Source of the DNA: Candidatus Thorarchaeota archaeon
GTDB lineage: Archaea; Asgardarchaeota; Thorarchaeia; Thorarchaeales; Thorarchaeaceae
DNA: 62,631 nt
Reading direction: 5' to 3'
Assembly (NCBI GenBank): GCA_011364905.1
Contig: RDNZ01000012.1
Location: forward strand, 1 to 62,631
Each line of letters begins with the position of its first letter. Within the stretch, counting starts at the first letter, position 1. Shown here piece after piece: positions 15,223 to 24,098 of this stretch. The notes beneath the pieces were generated by a model. That model did no database searches. It saw only the letters and a list, made by a program, of their open reading frames with translations, and was not told the DNA's origin. Both the position numbers and the translations under genes were made by a program.

Positions 15223-15482
15223 TATTCTTTGCCCCTATTTCATTCTCTATTCAATATTCACTGACGCTGTTTCAGTAATAAATGAGATACTGCTAGTAAC
15301 TCTAGTAGGCGTGTTCTAAGCACCCCTCGACCTACTCTGCAACTGATGAGCATTTCAGATTATCTTCTATTATTGAAACACTTGTTCGAAATTCCAATAT
15401 GAACTAATGGAAAACGGCAGGTTCTATATTTTGGCACTACTCTCATTAGGTTGTGTAGCACATTTCCGGTGGGTGCATTGAA

Positions 15483-15923
15483 CTGAGGATTCGTCAGTTT
15501 GAAGAGAGAGATACCGATGCAGTCATCAAGCTAGCCAACGACCACGCATTCTTTGATGGTCCGACTCATGAGGGCGATTTGAAGGTAACTCATGAATTCC
15601 CGCAGGGGTTTCTTGTGGCTGAAGATGGTGATTCAATCATTGGATTCATCTATGGGTACTTCAGGGATGTTCCAACAGAGGTCTTGGCAAACTGGAACGT
15701 ATCCAAAGTCGCAACAATTGAACTTCTCGTAGTCAGTCCAGACTATAGAAACCAAGGAACAGGCACGGCTCTTCTTAAACGATTACTCGAGATATTCAAG
15801 GAGGCTGGAACAGATCTGGTGGGACTGCATTGCCCTGTACAGGCAAATGACGCCAAGCAGCTGTATGAGAGAGTTGGGTTTGAGGTAAGCGCGTACCATA
15901 TGAGAAAAAGGTTGGACAGGTAG
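15483..15923 (+). CDS. GNAT-family N-acetyltransferase (non-AUG start)
   Basis: The protein is a GNAT acetyltransferase: after the first strand (RIRQFEERDTDAVIKLANDH) come GFLVAEDGDSIIGFIYGYF, the acetyl-CoA loop VSPDYRNQGTGTALLKRL and the C-terminal motif AKQLYERVGFEVSAYHMRK. The first conventional start is TTG 15579, but that would remove strand 1 and helix 1. The frame upstream is open back to 15459 and lacks ATG, GTG or TTG, so I place the start at CTG 15483 (ATT 15477 possible), with GGTGGG at 15468-15473 as the ribosome-binding site. This gives 146 residues, normal for the family. Substrate unknown. Confidence 0.75.
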   Translation: MRIRQFEERDTDAVIKLANDHAFFDGPTHEGDLKVTHEFPQGFLVAEDGDSIIGFIYGYFRDVPTEVLANWNVSKVATIELLVVSPDYRNQGTGTALLKRLLEIFKEAGTDLVGLHCPVQANDAKQLYERVGFEVSAYHMRKRLDR

Positions 15924-15948
15924 ATAGGTCATCTTGGAGTTTCTTCTT

Positions 15949-16119
15949 CTAAGGGATGAACCTCTTCGTGAGCACTGCCACTTTAAAATCAGTGATGTCT
16001 TTGTTTGTGTAATAGGATAGATTGATTGCGCCAACTGTGTATCCCGATTTACGGTGGAAACATATTGCAGGAACATTAGTCCAATCTTTCAAGGCATCTG
16101 AATGATTCTGTTCGTCACA
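15949..16119 (-). pseudogene. 3' remnant of a second GNAT acetyltransferase gene
   Basis: On the minus strand a 56-codon frame without a start reads like the C-terminal part of a GNAT protein: DALKDWTNVPAICFHRKSGY, then VGAINLSYYTNKDITDFK and VAVLTKRFIP before a TAG. The pattern resembles the AL-x-FY-x-K-x-GF motif and the last two strands of the fold. A TAG lies in frame immediately upstream at 16120-16122, and nothing upstream resembles the N-terminal domain. I read it as a decayed fragment beside the intact GNAT gene. Confidence 0.45.
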
Positions 16120-16219
16120 CTATGATGTATCTTCAAAATCTCAGCTAAGTCAGAAGCAGTGTATGTATATTGCATTGAACTTAAACCAAATAGATACCAT
16201 ATTGAAAATCAGTGAAAAA

Positions 16220-16354
16220 ATGGTGACTGAAACTTACTGCCCTCTACGAAAAGAACCATGTTTGCAGGCAATATGTCAATGGTGGCTTGATGGAGCAAAA
16301 AGATGCGCAGTTGTACTTATTGCTAAAAGCCAAGATAATTCATTCAAAGTCTAA
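16220..16354 (+). CDS. small cysteine-motif protein (44 aa)
   Basis: This 44-residue frame encodes MVTETYCPLRKEPCLQAICQ followed by WWLDGAKRCAVVLIA. The pattern CPL-x4-CL-x3-C-x-WW-x6-CAVV resembles small four-cysteine proteins found next to redox genes in anaerobes, probably binding zinc or an iron-sulfur cluster. I chose the internal ATG 16220 over one at 16163 because the motif begins there. It converges on mvhD and the two overlap by 11 bases at their 3' ends. Confidence 0.55.
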   Translation: MVTETYCPLRKEPCLQAICQWWLDGAKRCAVVLIAKSQDNSFKV

Positions 16355-16754
16355 TTGGATTCGGTCCAATCTTCCTGACCTCATCTGCGAACTTGGTGAC
16401 CTCAGTCGCAAACTTGTCGCCCTCAGCTGCTGACACGAACACCATCTTGACCCGGTCCTCATTCATACCAAGTTGTCCCACTAACTTTCTTGCAAACCTG
16501 ACTCTCCGCTCAGCCCCCAAGTTACCTGTCTTATACGCGCAGTCTCCAGGGTGGCACCCGACGACCAGCACTCCGTCCGCCCCTTCCTGCAATGCTTTGA
16601 GGATGAAATTGATGTCGAGTCTGGCAGTGCACGGCATGCGGATAATCCTCGCAGATGTGTCGTACTGAAGTTTCATGGTACCTGCGAGATCGGCAGCGGC
16701 GTACATACATTGCATACAGCCAAACACGATGATGTTCATATCTTTAGGCGGCAT
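16344..16754 (-). CDS. mvhD: MvhD-like iron-sulfur subunit (methyl-viologen hydrogenase delta type)
   Basis: This 136-residue protein is the stand-alone MvhD/FlpD module that carries electrons between HdrA and a hydrogenase or other dehydrogenase. It has FGCMQCMYAAADLAG, MPCTARLDINFILKAL, GCHPGDCAYKTGN and the closing FADEVRKIGPNPI, all family marks; the cysteines would bind a 2Fe-2S cluster. The same module is fused to HdrA further along the window, so the genome has at least two copies. No hydrogenase subunit is adjacent. The partner could be the Hdr operon 2-10 kb away. Confidence 0.9.
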   Translation of the reverse strand: MPPKDMNIIVFGCMQCMYAAADLAGTMKLQYDTSARIIRMPCTARLDINFILKALQEGADGVLVVGCHPGDCAYKTGNLGAERRVRFARKLVGQLGMNEDRVKMVFVSAAEGDKFATEVTKFADEVRKIGPNPIRL

Positions 16755-16951
16755 CTAAGAGGCACCACTTGAATCTGCAAACCTGTAAGGGCAATATATT
16801 CTTTGACATTGGGAACAAAAGGTCACTGGAAGTTTTTTTGAATCACTCCCAGTGCATGCAATGCCTTACCTGATCTTCAGATTGTGCACCCACCTAAGCT
16901 TTTAATACCGAATTATGCATAACTATAGTTAAGCCACTCAAGAGGCGCCAG

Positions 16952-17068
16952 ATGACAAAGTCTGGGCATTCTGTGTTGAGCGAGATCACAGACACAACCA
17001 AAAGTGGTCCTGCGACAAACACAACACGGAAGCAGGTTGGCAAATGGTGGAGCCGAGTGTCAAGCTAA
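16952..17068 (+). CDS. possible small ORF (38 aa) behind palindromic promoter elements
   Basis: The 500-base gap before the next gene holds a plausible transcription unit. A TTTAATA element is at about 16900-16906, two overlapping 10-bp palindromes (TTATGCATAA and AACTATAGTT) fill 16913-16930, and GAGG lies six bases before an ATG. The frame encodes 38 residues starting MTKSGHSVLSEITDTTK. After its TAA the same frame continues open for another 25 codons (RFDEQDTVKAALSGEKN), so the gene may once have been longer. No family recognised. Confidence 0.3.
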   Translation: MTKSGHSVLSEITDTTKSGPATNTTRKQVGKWWSRVSS

Positions 17069-17254
17069 AGGTTCGATGAACAAGACACTGTAAAAGCAGC
17101 TCTATCAGGTGAGAAAAATCGGACCATTGTCATATCTGAGACTTGAGTGGCTTTCCTGCGTTTTGGAGATGTAATTTTCTCGCACCTATGAGAAGTAATG
17201 GTCGGAAGTCATTTAGTGTGGATATGTTGCAGATAGAGTTAGGGCGAGATTGAA

Positions 17255-17854
17255 TTGCATGTACCAGACAAGCTGCAACAACAGATTTCATTCCTGATAG
17301 AAGTTGATGCATTAAAGCAGGTTTTTCGGAAAGCTACACTGATCAAAGACCTCAGAGCGGAGAACGATGCAGAACATTCCTGGCATCTCGCAATGATGGT
17401 CATCTTGCTATCGAAATACTCCAATGATACCGAGATAGATGTGCTTCGAACTGTCAAGATGGCATTGATTCATGATATTGTTGAGATTGATGCTGGAGAC
17501 ACTTTTTGCTATAGTCCTCACGACAGGGACCAGAAGACAGCAAAGGAGAAAGAAGCAGCAAACCGGATATTTGGATCGCTTCCGGATGACCAAGCTAGGG
17601 AGTTTAGACTTCTTTGGGAGGAGTTTGAAGAGATGAAGACATCTGAGGCACGCTTCGCAGCAGCTGTCGACCGACTGCAACCGCTACTACTGAGCTTCAA
17701 CACACAAGGACATACTTGGTTGAAGTATAGTGTGACGAGGAGCCAAGTCATTGATCGAAATCAACACATAGAGAAAGGATCCGAAGTGCTTTGGGAGTAC
17801 GCAAAACAGCTTATTGACGAGTCTGTTCAGAGGGGATATCTGCTCGATGGCTGA
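17255..17854 (+). CDS. HD-domain hydrolase, YfbR-like (COG1896)
   Basis: The 199-residue protein has the conserved plan of the COG1896 HD hydrolases, which include 5'-deoxynucleotidase YfbR. The marks are AENDAEHSWHLAMMVILLSK (first metal His), KMALIHDIVEIDAGDT (HD pair and the E-x2-x-GD motif) and the distal Asp in AAAVDRLQPLLL. The likely reaction is removal of phosphate from deoxynucleoside monophosphates. Start is TTG behind AGGGCGAG. It is a single gene, convergent with the cupin gene 20 bases downstream. Confidence 0.85.
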   Translation: MHVPDKLQQQISFLIEVDALKQVFRKATLIKDLRAENDAEHSWHLAMMVILLSKYSNDTEIDVLRTVKMALIHDIVEIDAGDTFCYSPHDRDQKTAKEKEAANRIFGSLPDDQAREFRLLWEEFEEMKTSEARFAAAVDRLQPLLLSFNTQGHTWLKYSVTRSQVIDRNQHIEKGSEVLWEYAKQLIDESVQRGYLLDG

Positions 17855-17874
17855 TTTAGGATTCCCTTTTCACA

Positions 17875-18246
17875 TCAGATGAGTTCCTCAGCGTCAGGTT
17901 GCCATTCTGGGTAGACGATACATAAGAACTCAAGGTCAGTTTTACCATTGTTCTCAATCGATTGTACAGCTTTGGGAGGAATGTAAATCGTGTCACCTGC
18001 TCCTACAATCTGGGTCTCATCATCAATATGCATAATCCCTTCTCCCTTGAGAATATAATACACCTCTGAAGCGCTAATGAACCGATGAGGAAGCGATGTC
18101 TTTGTTGGTGGAAGAGCCGCGTGAGCTAGGCTGTATCCAAGATGAAGAGGGGAGGGGTCATGCTTGGGATTGAGTATTTCCCGTACTATTGTGTCATCAA
18201 GTGCAATGATTTTCTTCAATTCATCCAGTCGTTTCACAAGCATCAT
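17875..18246 (-). CDS. small cupin-domain protein
   Basis: This 123-residue protein (or 122 from the second Met) is a single cupin. Cupin motif 1 is LPHRFISASEVYYILKGEG, with a His and a Glu for metal, and motif 2 is VGAGDTIYIPPKAVQSIENN, in which the usual third His is replaced. The N-terminal 40 residues are helical. Small cupins act as sugar isomerases, dioxygenases or ligand sensors, and this one cannot be assigned. It is divergent from nothing near and 129 bases from the acyl-CoA dehydrogenase end. Confidence 0.82.
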   Translation of the reverse strand: MMLVKRLDELKKIIALDDTIVREILNPKHDPSPLHLGYSLAHAALPPTKTSLPHRFISASEVYYILKGEGIMHIDDETQIVGAGDTIYIPPKAVQSIENNGKTDLEFLCIVYPEWQPDAEELI

Positions 18247-18374
18247 CTGACCTCCAATTGCAAGCGCCGATGCGATACAACTGCAACGAGTATATACCTA
18301 GGCAAGTATATTCTTGAGCGCTTTGGTTTTTCATTTGCTATATCCCATTTATAGGTGCAAGAGAGTAGTGAGTA

Positions 18375-19577
18375 TCACTTGAGATCAGGAGGACTTTTAC
18401 TATACCACTTTGGAATCTTCTCCATGGCAGGTTCATAGCCACTCAACACATGACGACCAAGAATCAGTCGTTGTACTTCACTTGTACCCTCATAGATTTG
18501 GTATAACTTGGCATCTCTGAAGATTTTTTCAAGTGGATATTGGTCAATGTAGCCATAGCCACCATGGATTTGGAGCGCCTCACTTGCTATTTCCATTGCT
18601 GCATCAGTAGCAAATGCTTTCGCAACGCTTGCTGGAATAGTTGCATCCCCAATATTATCAGCTGTCCAGGCGGCTTTCAAATAAAGAGCTCTTGAGGCTT
18701 CGAGTTTCATATACATTTCTGCCAGTTTAAACTGGATTACTTCAAACTCTCGCAGTTTCTGAGTGAAGACTTCTCGTTTATTGACATAGTCTCTCGCATA
18801 CTCCATAGCTGAACGTGCCAGTCCAGTAGCAAAGGCTGCGATTGCTGGTCGAGTCATCGCAAAAGTCCTCATAGCAATCACAAACCCAGATCCCTCTGCT
18901 CCTAAGAGATTCTCCTCAGGAATCTTGGCATCACGAAGCATCACAGAGGATGTTGTGGAGGCCCTGTGACCCATCTTTTCGATGGGACGACCAGTCTTGA
19001 GTCCAGGGGTGTCAGCATCCACAATGAATGCACAGAGTGCCTTGTGCCTCTTACTTGGGTCAAGGCTGGCGAACACCGTGAAATAATCTGCGTGCGGCGC
19101 ATTTGTAATCCAAAACTTGGATCCATTCAGGACATAGTGGCTCCCTTCTTTCTTAACCCGTGTCTGTATCCCAGCCACATCAGAACCCATGCCGGGTTCT
19201 GAACACGCAAAGCTGACAAACTTGAGATCTTCGGTCAGTGGTCGGAGATACTTCTCTTTCTGCTCATCAGTTCCAGCTATGAGGATAGGTTCAGCACCTA
19301 GTGAGTTCACATAGATGCTCGTGGTCATTCCAGCGCATCCAGCAGCCATCTCTTCTACTGTTATGCACTGTTCAATAGAGCCTAATCCAGGGCCCCCATA
19401 TTCTCTTGGGATGGAGAGGTTCATTAATCCCTCTTCCCAGCACTTTTGGATTATTGGACGTGGAAATTCTCCAGTTTTGTCGTAATAGTGCGCATACGGA
19501 ATCATATACTCTTGCGCAAAATCCCTTGCTTTCTTCTGAAGCTCTTGTTGTTTGTCGGTTAGTCTGAAGTCAACCAT
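18375..19577 (-). CDS. acyl-CoA dehydrogenase
   Basis: This 400-residue flavoenzyme oxidises acyl-CoA to trans-2-enoyl-CoA. The family marks are FACSEPGMGSDVAGIQTRVK (flavin and substrate loop), FWITNAPHADYFTVFASL, the helix ALQIHGGYGYIDQYPLEKIF, and the catalytic glutamate in IYEGTSEVQRLILGR. The length is standard. It lies 85 bases downstream of the five-gene Hdr operon on the same strand with its own likely promoter region. In anaerobes such enzymes may pass electrons to electron-transfer flavoprotein or to Hdr-type complexes; no ETF gene is in the window, so the acceptor is unknown. Confidence 0.93.
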   Translation of the reverse strand: MVDFRLTDKQQELQKKARDFAQEYMIPYAHYYDKTGEFPRPIIQKCWEEGLMNLSIPREYGGPGLGSIEQCITVEEMAAGCAGMTTSIYVNSLGAEPILIAGTDEQKEKYLRPLTEDLKFVSFACSEPGMGSDVAGIQTRVKKEGSHYVLNGSKFWITNAPHADYFTVFASLDPSKRHKALCAFIVDADTPGLKTGRPIEKMGHRASTTSSVMLRDAKIPEENLLGAEGSGFVIAMRTFAMTRPAIAAFATGLARSAMEYARDYVNKREVFTQKLREFEVIQFKLAEMYMKLEASRALYLKAAWTADNIGDATIPASVAKAFATDAAMEIASEALQIHGGYGYIDQYPLEKIFRDAKLYQIYEGTSEVQRLILGRHVLSGYEPAMEKIPKWYSKSPPDLK

Positions 19578-19662
19578 AGTGCTCCCTCGATAGTTGTACC
19601 TTCATTTCTTTAAGTAGTATAAGTCAGTTGCTAAATAGCAGCTCATGCATTCAGTAGTGGGC

Positions 19663-21927
19663 CTAGGATGTTGATGTGATGTGTTTCACAACTTCTGGCA
19701 GATTCCACTTCAACTCCAATTCCAGTGCTCCGGACTCTGGTCCAGGACAGCGTCTTACACAAGTCCGACAGGCAACACAGAGCCAAAGGTCTACTTCTAC
19801 GGAACCAAATCCCGGTACTTCATGGTCAAGGATGATGTCCTTTGATGGCTTTACAGCTGCAAGCTGCTTGACAGTCCTATAGAAGAGCGATTTGCTTGAT
19901 GGCAACAGCGAGAGTGCATCATCTGATATCTCAAAGAACTTGGGAATTTCAACTCGCTGTTTTAACTCGATTGCATTCTCCGGGCACGATATTTCACAGG
20001 ACTTGCATCCAAGGCATTTTGACTGATCCCATTCAATGGTGCCAAATCCTAACAGAGGCGCGTAGCCCATCAGAGCTCTATACTCATCAAGGACTGAAGG
20101 AACATCAACATCGGCTAAGTCCGCAAGTGTGATTTTTTGTCTAGTGCTTGGTATTCTTGTACGTGTACGATATGCAAGTAAGACTGCAGATCGTATCTCA
20201 TCCTCTACGTCCACTAATGTGGCTTCATCGACTACAACACCATTCACACGCACGGATGCTAGTTTGTCTCGAGCTTTTGAGAAGACCTCTAACGAGTTGG
20301 TAAGATTCCCAATGTCGGTGGCCTTCAGCTCGTCCAATATTCTGTTAAGCTCCACTCTTGCTTCAGAGAGTTGAAGGACAATGTTACTCACTGTCATTAT
20401 TGCCATTTCAGCATCAGAGAGAGTTCGTGGTACATCATAGAGAACATAACCATGTTCCTCTCCAGCGATGGTGAGAAGTTCATCACGTTTCATTCTGAGC
20501 AGATGTCTAAGAATTCTGTCCTGTGGAATGCTTGTCCGCTCTGCAAGGTCCAATGCAGTCAGAGCCCCAAGCTCTCGAATCAGAACGAGGATTGTGCCTC
20601 TCTCAAGCTCATTTTCCAGATATGTATCCATCATTGTCTGGTAGACTTCGGGGTCCAGTTTTTCTCCATAGACATTAGTCCCAGATACGAGGTTGGGACC
20701 TTTTTCTAGTGTAATCTTGAGACGAAAACGTGCAAAAGCCTCCAATCCAGCAGAAATGAGAAGTCTAAGGTTTTCAGAGTCATCAGATGTTTGAAATGCA
20801 AGAACAGCTTCAGTGGCTTGGTCGACCGTTTCTCTGAGATTGTTAATTGGCTCAGAGAGCGTGGCCTCATCATAGAGTCCCAGGATTTGTAAACGTTCAA
20901 GCAATGTCTGTAGCTTGTTAAGAGACTGGTTCGCAGTTCCGGCGATATCGCCCTCGAGTGACTTGACCATTCCTCGAACCTGTTGTACAATTCGTTTCAA
21001 AACCAGTGTTGAATTCGGCAGTTCCGTGAGAACCTTGGAAAAGACTGGAGCGTCTCCCTCAAGACCCACCATCTCAACCTCTCCTCTCTGGATCATGGTC
21101 AAGAGAGCATTCTGAACTGCCTGCGGAGAAGTTTCCATGAGATTCCCAATCTGTACGACTGTCTTAGAGCCCATTTTTGCAAGTATAAACATGATTACGC
21201 CGCGATAGGCTTCAGTGAGCATGTTTTCGGGGACGAGGGTTTGAAAACGTTCGTCATCAATCCGACCGTCCCTTTTGCCACGTTTGACTTGTGCCGCCGC
21301 TCTCAGTCCTGGACCATACCGGGTCTTTGTCCCGAGTTTTTGAATTTCTTCAAGAGCCACCTCAGGCTCAGCAGATGCGTTTGCTTTGGCTGCATTGAGA
21401 GTTTCAAGTAGAGTGACAAGTTCTGCTCTTGCAGATTCAGCCTCCATCTCAGCAGACTTCTCCAATTCATCCACTGCCGATGCAATCTCAGAAACTAGAC
21501 TAGATATTGTTGAGATCATGGAGCCCATATCGGTCTCAACACTCGTTTCACGACTCTCCTCAGACTTGGTCATTCTGGCAAGGGATTCTGAAAGCAGGCT
21601 ATTCAGTTCTTGCAAAGATTCAGACTCGGTCTTTGACAAGGCGCTCTCAATGTTTGAAATCGATTCTTTGAGAATGCCTCTGTCGTGTATCTCGCTGACC
21701 ATTTTACTCTTATTGACTGCCTCTAAGAACTTATCATAGTAGGAGTCTGGAAATGCAAGGATCGCATCAGTGAAAGGCGCTAGCTCTGTCTTAAGGTTGG
21801 CTAGTTCCTCAGCTACTTTGTTCAGTGGAATTGCGGATTCCTCTTTGAGTCCACCGAGGGCCAGAATCATGTCCAACATGCGTTGTCTCTTTGGAGCGAT
21901 TTCCTTGTCAAGAGTGGGCTGGCTCAT
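19663..21927 (-). CDS. large coiled-coil/winged-helix-like protein with two C-terminal 4Fe-4S motifs
   Basis: I do not recognise this 754-residue protein as a known family. Residues 1-200 are mostly helical and probably coiled coil (serine and glutamate rich). Regions near 235-300 and 445-500 look like winged helices: IMFILAKMGSKTVVQIGNLM continues SPQAVQNALLTMIQRGEV, and ILVLIRELGALTALDLAERT continues DRILRHLLRMKRDELL. The C-terminal part holds a dicluster ferredoxin: CLGCKSCEISCP from about residue 638 and CVACRTCVRRCP from about 717. It overlaps the HdrA-MvhD fusion by four bases (ATGA), so it is coupled to it. It may be a redox-linked partner, scaffold or sensor of the Hdr complex. Confidence 0.8.
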   Translation of the reverse strand: MSQPTLDKEIAPKRQRMLDMILALGGLKEESAIPLNKVAEELANLKTELAPFTDAILAFPDSYYDKFLEAVNKSKMVSEIHDRGILKESISNIESALSKTESESLQELNSLLSESLARMTKSEESRETSVETDMGSMISTISSLVSEIASAVDELEKSAEMEAESARAELVTLLETLNAAKANASAEPEVALEEIQKLGTKTRYGPGLRAAAQVKRGKRDGRIDDERFQTLVPENMLTEAYRGVIMFILAKMGSKTVVQIGNLMETSPQAVQNALLTMIQRGEVEMVGLEGDAPVFSKVLTELPNSTLVLKRIVQQVRGMVKSLEGDIAGTANQSLNKLQTLLERLQILGLYDEATLSEPINNLRETVDQATEAVLAFQTSDDSENLRLLISAGLEAFARFRLKITLEKGPNLVSGTNVYGEKLDPEVYQTMMDTYLENELERGTILVLIRELGALTALDLAERTSIPQDRILRHLLRMKRDELLTIAGEEHGYVLYDVPRTLSDAEMAIMTVSNIVLQLSEARVELNRILDELKATDIGNLTNSLEVFSKARDKLASVRVNGVVVDEATLVDVEDEIRSAVLLAYRTRTRIPSTRQKITLADLADVDVPSVLDEYRALMGYAPLLGFGTIEWDQSKCLGCKSCEISCPENAIELKQRVEIPKFFEISDDALSLLPSSKSLFYRTVKQLAAVKPSKDIILDHEVPGFGSVEVDLWLCVACRTCVRRCPGPESGALELELKWNLPEVVKHITSTS

Positions 21928-24089
21928 TCAGTAACCTCCATCCACTTTCCCGCGGTCCCTTTATGGACCGGAGTTGGTCCTAGATTATTTGCACGTTTCA
22001 CCATTTCATTGACCGCGTTCGTGAAGCGGTCAGGCTCCGCACTGAACATCCGGAACATGTCAACTCGGTTGCCATCCCATCCGATTGCATTAAGAATGTC
22101 ACGAGCAACATCAACCTGCACCTGAGCAATCTCGTTTCCTGTTCCTCCTATGTGGCAACGGTCTGTTTCGCAGGATGCAATCATCACAGTACTAGCTCCA
22201 TGTTCGAAAGCCTTGAGAATGTCTATTATGCTGACCCGTCCTGCACAGGGAACCGGAATAAGACGAGTGCTGGCAGGATACTCCATCTTTCTTGTTCCTA
22301 CGATATCAATGGTAGACACTGAACACTCCTCACAGTAGAAACAGAGTGTGATTGGATAGTCAGGGCCGGCGTCCTCAAGAGAAGCAGCAATCTGGTCCCA
22401 CAGTTGGTCGTTTGATAGGAAGTTAAGCTGTGTTGCTCCAGAAGGACATAGGCTCTGGCAGACTCCACATGCATGACAGTTTAGGGTGTCAATTGCAGCT
22501 TTGAAGACTATCTTTTGCTCTTCATCAGCTTCTTCCGTTTCAGTCTGCTCAATCATCAGGGGAACTCCACGAGGACACTGCTGGGCACAGAGGCTGCACC
22601 CGACGCATTCCTCCACATCCAATACAGCGCCACGAGAGGTGGTTTCTATTTTTCCTCCCTGCAACTCGTTGTGTATGATGAGCGTGCCGGCTTGAGCATC
22701 CGTCACAGCTTCAAAAACAAACTGAGGTCGTGTCACTCCGCCCACAGCAACAACACCACGTCTGCGTGTTTCGTTCCTTCTCAACTTGCCATAGAGCTCC
22801 TTCACGTGCCCATCATCTTCAAGGGCATAACCCAAGGTCTCTGAGAGTTCGGAGGTTCCATCAGGGGGGAGGATAGCAGAAGAGAGAACCAGTAGGTCCA
22901 CAGGCGTTTCAAAATACTTGTCAAGAAGAGAGTCATAGATTCGTACACGGGTGTTCCCATCCTGCTTCCAGGTCATGCTGACTCGGCCACGGATATAGTC
23001 AACTCCCTTTTCACGTGATTCTTTGTAGATCATTTCATTTTCAAATGGTACCCTAATGTCCATGTAGACAATGGTGACTTGGGCGTCAGGGTTCCTCTTG
23101 AGAATTTCTAGGGAATTATCAATCGCGAAGGTACAGCATAGTTTGCTGCAGTCTTTCTTGTAGTTCTCATCTCTGCTTCCTACGCATTGGACCATTACTA
23201 CATTATTGACTGGCTTTCCATCAGATGGTCTGACGAGATCACCCTCGGAGAGCATATTTGAAAGCTCAAACTGGGTGAGAACATCAGGATTCTTTCCATA
23301 GAGATACTCTTCCATAGAAATGGGCTTGAATTCCTTGTAACCGGTAGCTAGTACCACGGCTGAAGTTTGCAGGGTCTTTTCCATATCATCTTCTGATGAA
23401 TAGTGAACCGTGAAGTCCCCCATCTCTCCCGTGATGAATTTGACCTTCGTCTTCATCATTGTCACTATATTCTTATCATTCTGGAGTGCCTCAAGTCGAC
23501 CACTGAGAATCTCTTTCCCTGATTTACCTGTGGGAGCTACTACTGGGAGACTCTTGACATGGCCTCCAAGTTCCTCAGAGATTTCTAGCAGGGAGACATC
23601 GTAGCCAAGATTGGAGAGACTGAGCGCTGACTCGATTCCTGCAATACCGCCTCCAATCACGGTGACGTGGGTGGCAATTTCTTTTTGCTCTAGAGTACGT
23701 TTTGACGACTTCGCGGACCTGGCTAGCGTGCCTCGAATCATGTCCAGAGACTTTTTGCTAGCTTCAGTCATATCATTATGTACCCATGCGGAGTGTTCTC
23801 TGATATTCGTATACTGAATCTGAGAGCTGTCAACGCCTTTTGAAGCCAGATACTGGTCTATTCGTGGCTGGATTTTCTGGTTAGTACATGCTGCAATCAC
23901 GAGATGCCCATCACTAGCTTTGAGAAGCTCTGAGATCTTCTCCAGTCCGTCATCCTGGCAAACGGAGTCATGGACTGTAGCTGAAGAAGTCAGATTCAGG
24001 CTCTTGACCTGGGTATCCAGGAAGTCATAATCTAACTGAAGTTGTTTGCCACAGGTACAGACGAGCACTGCTGATTTTTTGTCATCCAT
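21924..24089 (-). CDS. hdrA: HdrA-MvhD fusion (heterodisulfide reductase subunit A type)
   Basis: The 721-residue protein is an HdrA flavoprotein, the electron-bifurcating centre of Hdr complexes, fused to MvhD. In order: an N-terminal HdrA domain (LVCTCGKQL), a thioredoxin-reductase-like FAD domain with GGGIAGIESALSLSNLG, the motif QCVGSRDEN and CSKLCC, two ferredoxin motifs (CVGCSLCAQQCP, CHACGVCQSLCP), then from about residue 575 an MvhD module beginning CFYCEECSVS and including VPCAGRVSIIDILKAFEHGA and CETDRCH. The fusion replaces the separate MvhD bridge. It lies in the hdrC-hdrB-hdrA series. Confidence 0.93.
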   Translation of the reverse strand: MDDKKSAVLVCTCGKQLQLDYDFLDTQVKSLNLTSSATVHDSVCQDDGLEKISELLKASDGHLVIAACTNQKIQPRIDQYLASKGVDSSQIQYTNIREHSAWVHNDMTEASKKSLDMIRGTLARSAKSSKRTLEQKEIATHVTVIGGGIAGIESALSLSNLGYDVSLLEISEELGGHVKSLPVVAPTGKSGKEILSGRLEALQNDKNIVTMMKTKVKFITGEMGDFTVHYSSEDDMEKTLQTSAVVLATGYKEFKPISMEEYLYGKNPDVLTQFELSNMLSEGDLVRPSDGKPVNNVVMVQCVGSRDENYKKDCSKLCCTFAIDNSLEILKRNPDAQVTIVYMDIRVPFENEMIYKESREKGVDYIRGRVSMTWKQDGNTRVRIYDSLLDKYFETPVDLLVLSSAILPPDGTSELSETLGYALEDDGHVKELYGKLRRNETRRRGVVAVGGVTRPQFVFEAVTDAQAGTLIIHNELQGGKIETTSRGAVLDVEECVGCSLCAQQCPRGVPLMIEQTETEEADEEQKIVFKAAIDTLNCHACGVCQSLCPSGATQLNFLSNDQLWDQIAASLEDAGPDYPITLCFYCEECSVSTIDIVGTRKMEYPASTRLIPVPCAGRVSIIDILKAFEHGASTVMIASCETDRCHIGGTGNEIAQVQVDVARDILNAIGWDGNRVDMFRMFSAEPDRFTNAVNEMVKRANNLGPTPVHKGTAGKWMEVTE

Positions 24090-24098
24090 CTATCAGTT

